A stretch of 64,000 nt of DNA from Hirudo medicinalis (Eukaryota > Annelida > Clitellata > Hirudinida > Hirudinidae), in the NCBI GenBank assembly GCA_011800805.1, contig MPNW01000512.1:1-64000 (forward strand), read 5' to 3'. The translations under genes and the position numbers were made by a program. Shown piece by piece: positions 39,054 to 50,248 of the stretch. Numbering within the stretch: the stretch's first letter is position 1; each line of letters opens with the position of its first letter. Under the pieces are notes generated by a model. The model had not been told where the DNA came from. It was given only the letters and a program-made list of their open reading frames with translations, and ran no database searches.

Positions 39054-40873
39054 TTTTCAAAGCGAGATGCAATAAAGATTATGTGCCTGGCTTCTTCTCA
39101 GATGCAGCGTATCTCCATGAAGACATAAACAATTAATTAAAACTTATTAAAATACTCCTAACATCATCATTCAACAAAATCCTATTGTTCTAATGAGTAG
39201 TCGAAGGATTATGGAAATGAGTTTTATAAATAGTCTGCACGAACTTCACCAGCCTGCTGCGCTTGTACTCTGAGTACAGCAGCTACGGTGGGCCGTCTGT
39301 TATATTACAGCTCGCCGAAACACTTGCACTTTCCAGATATAAACTAGGTGACGATATATAATTGGTCATTTCCAACAAATTCTTTGACATATTTTCCTGA
39401 TTGAACATTTTCCAGGTATTTTTTCCAGGAACTCTAGTTCCCGCTCGGATTTTACATTTTAATGTTATATGATAGTGTATGGATTCCCGTTTATATCATT
39501 ATTATATCATCATATTTGTGTCATTTATTAGTTGTAAATCTGAGGTTACCAATTAATAACTATTTGCACTCTGATTTTTCTTTTGATTTTCCACAAAATC
39601 CCTTCATCGGTTCGCATCGCATTTCCATTTTTTGTGGATGTTGCTTGAAAATATTGAGCAAACTTCCCTTGGAGAATGCGCTTGTGTTTTCTTACTCGTG
39701 AGGTGAAAAATAAAATTCACAAGTGTTGAGCTAAGAAAGCTGGTTCACCTCGTTGTAAATTTGTTTGAAGATGTTGAATGAAGGTTAACACCTGGTGTCA
39801 TTTTATCAATAATTGATCAAGGGTCGTTCGCAAATAAAAATAACCTCTTATTGGATGAGAATATATTTTACATAAGTGATATTTTACAGTTTTACGTTGA
39901 GAAATTATTCTTTAGCGTTTACAGCAACTTATCTGTTTTTCTTTTTTCGCAAAATGTTTTTTAAATGATTGATAAAAGGTGCACTGACGAAGGGCAATAT
40001 TTTTACCCTAATGTTATTAGATTAAGGAACAAAAAACACCTAGGACAATATAACAAAGAGCTTTATCCGGATACACCGAACTTGTTATTGGTTTTTTATT
40101 TATCGATATTATTTAACACATTAGTTATCTTTTGCAGTAATTACATGTCGCTGACAAACTTCCCCTAATCCATAATTTTACAAAAAGCGCTACCATTGTT
40201 CATCCTCCTTCAGTGGCGGATTTAAGGGGGAAGGGAGGGTTGAGGGCCATGTCCCCAGAATCATGCAATACGATATTAAATACTAAATAAGTACTACAAC
40301 ATTGAAGTTTTTGTTTAAATACCAATAAAATTAGCTTGACCTGAAACATTCCTTTGCTTTTTTAAATGTTCAAATTATCACTTAAACCGCCTTCAAATAA
40401 ATCCCAGCTTATCACAAAGTTTGTTTGTTGTGAAAAGCATTTAAATTTGGCAGTGAGCTAGAGAATCTTTGGAAATAACATTAATAAGCAAAATGGCCAA
40501 AAAAATATATCCCTGGCTTATATTTAGCCCCTTGTCTTCGACAACTATGTTGCAACAGCATCAGCAAGCGGTTCAGAGGTCTAGACAGGTTCCAGTGTCC
40601 ACCACGCACTTATTCTAGATCCACTCCTGTCCTTCTTCAAACTTTTAATAAAGCATGTGCATCGCGCAAAAGGGGAATTTTATTAAAACTTATTGAAATG
40701 GTAAAAATTCAAAATGAAAAAGAGGGAAACGGCTTAAGGGCAACAGGAAGCAAAAGAACGTCAACAAACAATGAAAGAACTCCAGAAGACCAACGAGGAG
40801 TCCCGTAATTGATTGGGAAGTCTCGACAGGATAAAGAATCAGACAAAATATTAAATAATACTTTTCTGCATTT
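39054..40873. other. Intergenic, upstream of DDX3
   Basis: The DDX3 promoter should lie at the start of this stretch; a GC-richer patch at 39240-39300 could be part of it or of a 5' UTR exon. I see no further gene. Confidence 0.5.
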
Positions 40874-41317
40874 GGGGCATTCCACGTCAAATCGACATAA
40901 CATCTGACATCACCATCTTGGATTTTGCTGAAATTTGGCGCTATTGATAAATTTGTAATATATTTTTTAAAAATATAGTTTGGCATAACTACAGAAGGGG
41001 TTTAATTGATAATATTTTTTTAAATATTGAAAATACAATATTCTAAGTAAGTTGCCCAAATAGAGCCTTCAAGTACCTTTAATTTGATATATGTATTATC
41101 CTTCTAGGTTTTCTAGAACCAAACTTGCAACCTCTCAACCATCGCGATGTGTTGGCAGTTGGTCAAAGTTCGACGATCCATATTTCTGGCACCGATTGAC
41201 CAAAAAATTTAAAATTTATTTTCGTAACACACTCATCTAGCTTAACAACTTTACCAAATTTCAGCAAAATCCAAGATGGTGAAGTCAGATGTTGTGTGAT
41301 TTGACTTGGAATGCCCC
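40874..41317. mobile_element. MITE-like element with 65-bp terminal inverted repeats
   Basis: 40874-40938 starts GGGGCATTCCACGTCAAATC. The reverse complement of 41253-41317 starts GGGGCATTCCAAGTCAAATC. The two arms continue nearly identical for about 65 bp (TCACCATCTTGGATTTTGCT in both). The total length is 444 bp and there is no internal coding capacity. ATTT flanks both ends and may be a 4-bp target-site duplication. The superfamily cannot be fixed from this alone. Confidence 0.85.
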
Positions 41318-41541
41318 ATTTCTGACTTAATTATATGGGCACATATTTACACAGGACAAGCACACAGCTATGTTCAGTCCTCCCCACTAATTCTGTGAAT
41401 GTTTTCCACAAATAAAGAAACAAAAATATCCAATCTAATTTTATATCCAACAATTTAATAACAACCATAAAGATTCTAATAAAAAAGATATTTGTTCCCA
41501 TAAAATCGGTAAAACTTCAGAAAGAAGAATAAATCTAAAAA
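41318..41541. other. Short intergenic spacer
   Basis: Between the MITE and the stop of CFAP119; probably 3' UTR. Confidence 0.5.
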
Positions 41542-43494
41542 TCATTGTTGTGCCTTAGGCTTTTTCTCCTTTGCCAAAGGTTTATTTTCTGTTTTCTCCA
41601 TCAACTTGCCAGTCTCAGAAGTCTCCAATCTTTTTCCAATTTCTTCCTCGGTTTGCTTGATCTTCTCTTCAACTTTCACCTTGATTTGCCTCAGTTCCTC
41701 TGCTAAATGCTTCCTTATGAGGGATTTCAATTCACTTGTGACCTCTGTGAAAAAGATTTTTATTTTGCAAGTTTTAAACTCTGAACACTGTGTTTTCATA
41801 AATTGTCAAACCTGCTTCATGAAGTTTCCCAGCACCGTCTTCTGTGTCTTGTTCTTTCTCCAGTCCTCCACCCATGTCTTCGGGAACCTCAGTTGCTAGG
41901 ATCAGTTGGAATGACTTGATGTTAGTGATTGATTTATGAGATGCCATCAATTAATAATTAATTTAGAATTAATTTGTTTGTTAAAATGAATAATTAAAAA
42001 AAAAAAAATAAAAAAAAAAATAATAATGATGGTGATTGATGATGGTGACGATGACTATTGACGATGACGACGATGATGATGATGATGATGATGATAATAA
42101 TAATAATAATAACAACAACAATAATAATAATTATTTAAAGCAATGTAACAAACGAAATCAGCCCAAAATATGAGCAACAAACCATCTCTTTCTGGTGGTG
42201 GTGTCAAAGGAACTCCTTCATAATTTAATTTAAGATCCAAGGTAACCTTTCAATTTAAGATGATAATCTATTTGATGATAATTTGTCATAACGTTGAGAA
42301 TCTTTACACCAACCAATCTTGTAAAAACATGTTCCGGTTTTTGAAAGCATTATGGTCAATAAAATAATTTAAATTGCAACTCTTTAATTGTTTGGCATTT
42401 CAATTGGTGATTGAAGTCAAGAGTTAAGATGTTGATTTGGTGATTGATGGACAGAAATAAATGCTTAAGAAAGACTCACTTTTTGAGTGAAGACATACTT
42501 GTATAGCTTGTAGTGACGGAAGTAAGAGTTGATTCCATACTCCAATATTTTTTTTGCTTCCTGGGGACTGAACAAATCGATGCTGAAGGGGGGTCTCTTT
42601 GGAAAAAAGATTTATTTTAATGAAACCACTGCCACTCAACTTCAAAATGAGATTAATTTTCTTACTCTCACACTGTGACATATAATCATCTCTTTAAAAA
42701 ATTGAAAACAGTGCTCAAAATTGCCAAAAGGAGTTTCTGCAAAATCAGATTAGTCAGGAATTGCTAAGAAACCAATAAATACTAATAATATAAAATATAA
42801 TAATATAAAATAATAGCTATAAAAAAAAATATTAAATCAACATATTACCTGTGCATACCTCATGGGTTTTTTTAAATATTGAAAAAATCACAGATATTTG
42901 TTCTGCATTGAAACAATTTTCTTTTGCAAAAGTTGCCACATATGTGTAAAAATCCATTAAAATAGCACATCTTTTATTTTCTTTATATCCATCTAAGCCA
43001 AAAATTTCTGCCAATTTTCTAAAATTAAAAAAAAAACAACACTTTAGAGACCCTGGAGAATGCAAATCAAATTTAAGGACTAAAATTAGATTTAGAACAT
43101 GACAGGGCTTCAATCAGTATTTCAAAACAAAACTCTAAGTGTTATTTAGAAGTTGACTGGAAGCAAATAACTTTTGTAGTTCTTCAATTGAAGCAGCGTC
43201 TTTGATCTGATTGGCATCTTTCATTTGAACGTCGACCCTGAGTTAAATTTGAGATTAAATAAAAATGTGTCCAAGTTGATTGAAAGACCAAGTCATTTTA
43301 CTTGCCATATTGAAATCTTTGCTTTGTGACGTCTCGGCTGAAAACGCAAGACAATTTCAAACCAGAAGTTTCCATTACAAGCGATATTTTTAGAAAAAAA
43401 CCTGTTTTATTAGAGGGGGCGCTTTAGGACAATTTTTTGGTGGCTCTTGTAAAATTAATTCCCTCAGTATGCGATCCACTTCGTCTCTGCTCAT
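41542..43494 (-). CDS. CFAP119: Cilia- and flagella-associated protein 119 (CCDC189)
   Basis: Exons: 43402-43494, 43302-43337, 43172-43237, 42849-43018, 42666-42736, 42480-42596, 42183-42246, 41812-41895, 41542-41744, about 300 residues. Family members are axonemal/sperm-flagellum proteins. The match is clear in ILMDFYTYVATFAKENCFNA, HEVCTETPFGNFEHC, RPPFSIDLFSPQEAKKIL, YFRHYKLYKYVFTQK and LDLKLNYEGVPLTPPPERD, all in the order of the mammalian protein. The C-terminal exon is a charged coiled coil ending KKPKAQQ. From 43237 to the stop all junctions keep frame. The N-terminal side is less sure: exon 1 (MSRDEVDRILRELI) and exon 2 (PRRHKAKISIWQ) join in frame, but exon 2 to exon 3 (VDVQMKDANQ) is off by one base with canonical splice sites. 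That could be a sequence error, a missed exon or a start at the Met in exon 3. Confidence 0.85.
42002..42130. repeat. A-rich, GAT and AAT repeat cluster
   Basis: Poly-A, then GAT/GAC and AAT/AAC triplets, in the CFAP119 intron 41896-42182. Confidence 0.8.
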
Positions 43495-46400
43495 AATGTT
43501 CTGTCCCGTCGAGTGCTTCGAAAATTACAATATGTTGCCACTAGCAACTGTAGATTTTGAGTAAATGTAGGTAACTGTGAAAGATGCCAATATATGAATA
43601 TAAAGTGTTACAAATTATTTTTTATTGCAAATAAAAGTCATTAAAGTCAAAATTTAAAGTCATTGAAAAACAAACATCTTGAATTGTTTTTAAAATGAAC
43701 TTCCAAGGGGTTTAAATGATTTTTCCGGCAAAAGAAAATTTATTGTAAAGGAAAAGGCAATTTAAAGCAAATGCCATTCATGTGGAAGCATTTGGCTGAG
43801 AGATAAAAAGTAATTAATGGATGCGGTCACAGCATTTAAGTGCAGGAAGTACAAACACTGCTTTTCATTCGGCACGAAGTCCAACTTATGTCTCTCATTT
43901 TTCCATGCATTATGATAACAAACCACTTCTACTAATTTAATGATGTTGATAAAAATAAACTAAAATTTAGTAATTATTTTTATATAATTTTATAAATATG
44001 TATTTTACATTTAAAACTTACAGCATTAGTGAGAAACATTTTTAAATCCTCACATATCTGAAGCTTTTTTCGTGCGGATGACAGATCGGATGACAAATGC
44101 TTCCTTCTCATAGTGGAGGTCCCTCGGGAACCTTCGACATTTGTAGATATATCTCACCCTGTCATTTAATGGACACAACGTAAACACACAACTTTTGTCT
44201 CCGACGGTTGTGATTACGAACCCAATTCCCATCTTTTCTTTTATTTTTACCAGTATGAACTCCTGAGGATTGGGACAGTGTTAACCATTTTAATAACCAT
44301 TTTAATAAGAGAGAAGGAACGATTCAATTTCTTCTTTTATGTTCGTCGTGATGAAAATATCCTCTATATCTCATCTCCATTACGTAGTCCAATCGTCGAA
44401 TCCAGCTGAGCACATTTGCTTTAAAGTTATTCTTCTTTCTTTCTTTTTTTTTTTTATAAATGCTCCTCCATTGTTCAAACATTACTTTTGGTATGAGAAA
44501 TAAGATCAAATTATTTTTTGTTGGATTTTAATTTATTGCAAGAACGTGTTTCGCTAGTTGACATATCTTTTTCTTCTAACCATTAGTGAATCCCAGCTTC
44601 ACTTTGCAAGATCCAGACACAAATCCCTTTTATGTTAGTTTGTGATGCAAGTAAATTGTGAAAGGATTTTTAGAAAGACCGTGCTTCTTAGAATGTAGTT
44701 CAGCAAATGCGCAAAATATTACGACCAATTACTGGCCAAATGGACTACATTTACGAAGGCTGTGTCTGCAGAGAAAGATAATCTTCTGCGTGCTTCCACA
44801 ATTTCTGACCAAATATTGATGTAATTAACACATCCAAGTTGGCTGACAAAAACATTAAAAAATGCAATCTTTTAAAAATATTTTCCTTTTAAGTTTCAGC
44901 AGATGGGGTGTTATCGCTCCGTTCATGCCTCCCGTGGCGACTTTTCAGACCAAAATTATTCTAAAACATCAGAGTTTTGCATATAAACTCAATTACATTA
45001 CCATTAAAATTGTAACATTAAACAAAACAATTAAGCAATTGCTAGAAATTGCATTGCATCACCAGCAGCAGCACATTGAGGACATTTGAGGTTCCTAGCA
45101 TCAAAAAACACATCCGTTCTTCTTCCAACATGGAACATCGTGATTTCCTTGCAATCCATCATCACACCGTCTTTTAAACCAGCATCACATCTCAAGGACA
45201 TCCAACCAAGGAAATCAGTCTTCATCCTTGATGTCTTTCCATGCTCCATCACGCAACTAACCTCCCCTCTCTTTCATTCAATTGTGACATCTTCAGCTGG
45301 ATCAACCTGCCATTCCATGACTTCTCCAGATTTTCAGAGGTCACCTCAAGCGTTAAAAGTCCTTATCACCAAGTCTATCGCCTCAAATACGTAATGTAAA
45401 AAATGATATTATAACTGAGCGAATTCGCTTTTGATAAACTCGACAGTTTTAATAAGAAATTATGTTCCTTCTTAGAATAGAGTTAACATAAAATTTACAA
45501 AAAAAAGTAATGTTTTAATCATACTGAAGATTATGTGCATATATCGAAATAAAATGTATTTATGAATTTAGAATTCAATTATAATAAAACAATGAATGAA
45601 TTAATAAATAAATAAATTAATAATATATTCGGCAATAGGAGCAAATGACTCTTCATTCCGATGATAGTGAGCTATTTTTATGAACAATTTCGATGGGGAT
45701 TCTTGCATAATGCAGGAAGGCGAAAAAATTGCTCGTGAATGACTAAATGAACTTTCGCAGCTCAAAAAATGTTGGACGAAACAAAAAAGACGCATTCTAC
45801 AAATAAAAAACATTTTTTTAGAAACTAGAATCAACTGTTATCAACTCAAATTCGAGAACATTTGGTTGAGTTCATTGGTATGCCTGGCACAGGTTAAGGG
45901 AAATAGAGGTCTACCTGAAATACCAAGGTGCTTCAAGAAATCCTTGCAATTTTTTAATATTTCGAAGCTGAAAATATTGATAATAAAAAAAGCTTGCTTA
46001 TTTAGACAAAACATAACATCACATGGACATCGTGTTTTAATAAGACACATCGAATAAGCTAAGTTACACTTCTTGCGATATTTACGTTTATAGCATTTTT
46101 TGAAGGCAGAGCAGCAAAAAATAAAAAATAAAAAAACATGCAGATTGATGTTTGTAATAAATTATTTAAATGCAGGTTAAATAATTAGGTAATGTCCAAT
46201 ATTGTTCGAAAAATTTGTGGCGTTACGCAGTGGATAACTGTGAACTTTTAAAGAATATTCCACATTTTTAAAGGTTTTTCTAATAATCTCTGAAGAATCA
46301 CCGAGGCGTGAATGATGTCATTATTTTACATTTTTATCAGCCATCACGATATTTCTGTCTCTTTTGTTAAACAAATAAACGAACAATTATTTAAAAACAT

Positions 46401-48472
46401 TTTTGTATTTTATCAATAATTGAATAGTTCGTAACTATTTTAATTATTTATAATTTAAGATTAATTTTTAACATGAAAGTTAATTTTATTATATTATTTT
46501 AATTTACGAAAATGCAGTTCAGTCGACCAAACTCATTAACGCTGTTATTTCGATAAACAAAACAAAACAAAATAAAACGAAACAAAACAAAAATCAATAA
46601 ATATTTCTTTTCTAAAAATCTCGAAAACATGAAATGGTTTAAATGTTAAGCACACTAAGACAATTATGTTTTGGAGACTCCATTTGTTATTTTGTCTGAA
46701 AATCTCAACAATCAACCATTAATGTAGGCTTGATTGTCCCTCAACGCGAATAACTTAACTCCTTCCAAGAGTTATGACTCCAAGTTAAATTTAATAGGCC
46801 AGAGAGATGCCGTAAATCCTGGATTATATGTGGGATCCCAACTAGGGATGCCGACTAGGCGAATGAAATACAGGGGTTGGGATACGGTTCGGTGGAGTTA
46901 GGCGAACTCTGGTGAGAAATTTCTTGTCGGTTCAGTGATGGAGGATTCACGCACCAATGAAGATGGAAAATAGTTCTCCACCCCTTCCGGTTCGCAGCTG
47001 GAAATTGAAATTCTGCAAGAAAATATCAGAAAGGTATGAAATTTTAACATAAAAGTGTACTTTTTGTTGAAGATTTTCCAACATTTCCTGGGGTCTGAAA
47101 TTAAACATTTTTATCACCAAGCGTAAAGTTGTTGCAGTAAAATTATAAGATAATATCACAAATATTTACTTACCCTTTACTTGCACCTGTTGCAAATTTA
47201 ATGTGGCTCTCCTAAAACCCATCCTTCATTATTCTGCCAGCTTGTAATCTGTCAATGCGTTCGACAATTTTTGAAAGTCTTCTGTAATTTCTGCATTTTT
47301 GCACTGTTTTTTTTTTTGTACTGAACAAATCCTGAATAATCCCGATTCATTTATTTATTCCAAACCCAAGAATGATAAAAGGTTCTTTGGATCTTAACAT
47401 CTTCTTTGATAAATAATAAAATGCAAATTGGAATAACATAACAATTGCAGCTAACATCATAGTCAACATAATTATTACCAAAGCCCTTGACATCATCGTC
47501 ATCATCATTTCTGGAGTTAAAGTTGTTCAGAAAGTAAGTTGTACAATTCTTGGAAATTCCAGAAAGTGGATCCGAAAATAAAACTCTAAAAATTCCCTCA
47601 GAAGTTCAAACAGAAAATCAGAGCATTTAAATGGATTCCACTTGATTGACAGCTCGATATTCTCTTTAAATTGAAATAAATACTTTTGAATTAAAATATG
47701 AAATTCCCCAAGGACTCAATAATGGTTTTGAGTGATCTTTAAAATCAAAGTTTGGGCCTCATGTCGTCACGCAACAGGTCTGACAAATACGTAAATTCAA
47801 AATAATTCCTAATTTGTATTCAATCAATAAATTCATCAATTCGAAATGCGGTTCCAATAGTATTAATAAGAAACAATTTATGTTATCGTTATGATAATAA
47901 CGCTTAATATTTAATAATAATAATAATAACAAATATTTAATGATAACAGACGTATATCCTTTCATTCCCTTCTTCTGTTGTCATGGACAGCACATATGTC
48001 TTGGACATAATGATCCCTCGACAATTCCATCACAATGCATCATATTTTTGGTCATTATCATCACCATCATGCTGCTTTTTTTTCTAATTTAAAAATTCTT
48101 TTATTTCAAAACTCTGAACGAAGAACCCAAAAAACACCAAAAAAATTCACAAATTCACGGTGTATCCCAAGGGAATGTAATCCCATCCAGGGGGTAATCG
48201 GTTAGAAAATGACGTAATTACGGCTTCACTTATGGAAGAGTCTTTACATAATTGATAAACTGAGAGTGAGAGTGCGATATTTTATTGCTAGAGTACATGA
48301 GAAAATTGATGATAACAATGAAAAATGAGGAAAACATGATAAAACATATGACAATGAAAGATATAGATCGACCGGGCATCACTGGGCATCACTGGGCAGT
48401 TATGTGACACAAACCAAGGAAGGTAGGTAAAATAAATGATACAACAGATAAAGGAGTGAGGAAATGTAAATC
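43495..48472. other. Intergenic, 5 kb without a supported gene
   Basis: AT-rich sequence. Several short frames on the - strand (44050-44232, 45031-45252) have protein-like composition but no splice context or family that I could establish. No RNA gene or element was recognised, apart from the likely 3' tail of the LINE that ends at 48473. Confidence 0.5.
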
Positions 48473-48964
48473 TCAACAACTGGACAGAATGTATTTTTTA
48501 AGACGGGATTTAAATAGTGAGAAACTGTTTACAGAAGTAAGGGATGATGCAAGAGAGGAGAACAAGAGTGGACCTTGACAACATATGGAGAATTTTTTGA
48601 AGGTGGTATGGAAAAATTCAGATCTGAATTGATTGGATGATCTAAGATTGCAAGAGTGGATGTCTGAAGATTTGGAAAACATATTATTAAAGGACGAAGG
48701 CAGCAAGTTATATTCACAATTAAATATAAAGAGGCAAGTTTGGAATTTATTGATCTGACAAATATTCAGAAATCCATTTGAAATGAAATAGTCCTTTGTA
48801 TGAGCACGTGGAAGGAGACCAAACATAATACGGATGATTCTTTTTTGGAGATTGAGTAAAGGGATAAGTTTAGAGGGATAGTTAGATGCCCAAGCGATAT
48901 TACAATAAGTGAGGTAAGGATAGATTAGTGAATAGTACAACATTATAATAATTTTTCTATCAAC
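48473..48964 (-). mobile_element. 5'-truncated LINE, ORF2 C-terminal part intact
   Basis: An uninterrupted frame of 163 residues starts VDRKIIIMLYYSLIYPYLTY and continues CNIAWASN, LLNLQKRIIRIM, ...FHTTFKKFSI, FKSRLKKYILSSC, then a stop. This is the region after the reverse-transcriptase core in CR1/L2-like LINEs. The lack of stops suggests a fairly young insertion. It is 5'-truncated at about 48964, where unrelated sequence begins. A related, decayed copy lies at 60879-61460. Confidence 0.85.
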
Positions 48965-49061
48965 AAATGAATAGGGTGTCGATGTGTAATGGTCGCCGCG
49001 AGTCTTTAGTCGATAAACATATAATGGGTACTGTTCAGAGGATGGGTAACTTAGGATAATA

Positions 49062-49166
49062 ACCGACAGGGACACCCGCCTGATCAAACGGGTGTGGCCC
49101 ACCCCCCGAGAACGTCAGGAGTTTGGGCCGAAAGTTCGATGACTCCTCTGATGATTCCCTGTCGGT
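49062..49166 (+). other. 105-nt inverted-repeat segment with three nested helices
   Basis: ACCGACAGGGA (49062-49072) pairs perfectly with TCCCTGTCGGT (49156-49166). Inside, CACCCG (49073-49078) pairs with CGGGTG (49089-49094), and AGGAGT (49117-49122) with ACTCCT (49142-49147). GTC precedes and CTGATGA follows the third helix. It is much richer in GC than its surroundings. It could be a structured RNA, a ribozyme relic or a transposon end. No function is claimed. Confidence 0.55.
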
Positions 49167-49895
49167 GCACTCCATGGTAGGAGTTTCTTAGTACTAGCAT
49201 GACAAGACTTTTTCTATCTACATATGAACTGATCTTTGATATGACACCAATGTTTTTTTTTTAAATTTTGAAGGCAACATAATTGATATGCAAAGACCTT
49301 CAAACATAATCATTCCATTAAAAAAATTGTGAGTGCAGAATGTTTATCCCTAAAAATTACAACGAAATCCTCACCGTTGTGATGTTTGCTTCCAAACTTT
49401 ACGTGAAATACTGCAAATTGAACTTTAATAATGGAAATAATTGTAACAATTTTTGGCGAATTAATGGCATAAAATAATGAAAATAATAAGCAGATGATCA
49501 TCTTCCTGAGAGTATTTTGATTGCATCACCAACTCATTCCAAAGTACGACCGTGTTAAATGCTGTCATTTGTTTTTCTTTATCAAAATTTTCATGCTTTT
49601 AAAAATGTCCTGCGAATATTAAAAAATTGAATTAATACCAATGAATTAATTGAGAATGCATTGAATTTAAAGAATTTATCGAAATTAATTCGATGAGTTT
49701 CATTTTCAAAGATTTTTCTCTGTTTAAAGAACATTTGCAATTCATTGATGTTCTTGAGTTGAATTTTTAATGACTCCATCAATATCACCTTCACTTTTAA
49801 ACCGAACTTCGTGCCCGGCATCATAATCTAAACCTGCCTCATCGTCGTCGTCGTCGTCGTCTATCTCGACGGCCCATTTATTAATGATCAAACAA
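49167..49895. other. Intergenic, no supported gene
   Basis: AT-rich, ending in a CGTCGT run at 49845-49860. On the - strand a short acidic frame (six Asp, then EAGLDYDAGHEVRFKSEGD) reads between about 49880 and 49740, but I cannot join it to a start codon. Confidence 0.4.
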
Positions 49896-49923
49896 TGACG
49901 TCACATCCTGTGCCGCCATCTTG
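49896..49923 (-). promoter_or_regulatory. CRE plus YY1/TISU-type start module
   Basis: TGACGTCA (49896-49903) is a full cAMP-response element. On the - strand, CAAGATGGCGGC (49923-49912) exactly fits the YY1/TISU consensus SAASATGGCGGC, which marks start codons of genes with very short 5' UTRs. The ATG at 49919 opens only 12 codons (MAAQDVTSLFDH) before a stop, so any gene would need splicing. No downstream exon was proven. Confidence 0.35.
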
Positions 49924-50204
49924 AGGAGTGTCAAGTGTGATGAATCACCAACTCACAGTTATCTCATCAATCCGGAAAGAAAACATGAACGATAAATGTT
50001 GAACAGCAAGGAATAACGGATATTATTTTAATAATAAAATTGTATTTATTATGACTTTAACAAAAACAACAACATTAGTAATAACAATAATAATAATAAT
50101 ATTATTTTAATATTAAAATTGTTATTATTATGACTTTAAACAAAAACAACAACATTAATAATAACAATAATAATAACAACAACAACAACTATTACAACAA
50201 CAAT

Positions 50205-50248
<44 letters not shown>

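Noticed and set aside
44050..44232. Short - strand frame with YIYKCRRFPRDLHYEKEAF
   Set aside because: The composition is protein-like, but there is no family, and no partner exon or convincing splice pair was found.
45031..45252. - strand frame with GWMSLRCDAGLKDGVMMDCKE and a CPQC motif
   Set aside because: It could be a terminal exon of a Cys-containing protein, but the upstream frame is closed by stops and I found no matching exon.
46840..46920. GC-richer patch with GGTTCGG, considered as a tRNA
   Set aside because: No acceptor stem, D-arm or anticodon arm can be drawn.
48965..49102. N-terminal 46 residues of the LINE frame at 48473-49102
   Set aside because: They translate the structured repeat and an unrelated flank. 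LINE similarity starts only at VDRKIII.
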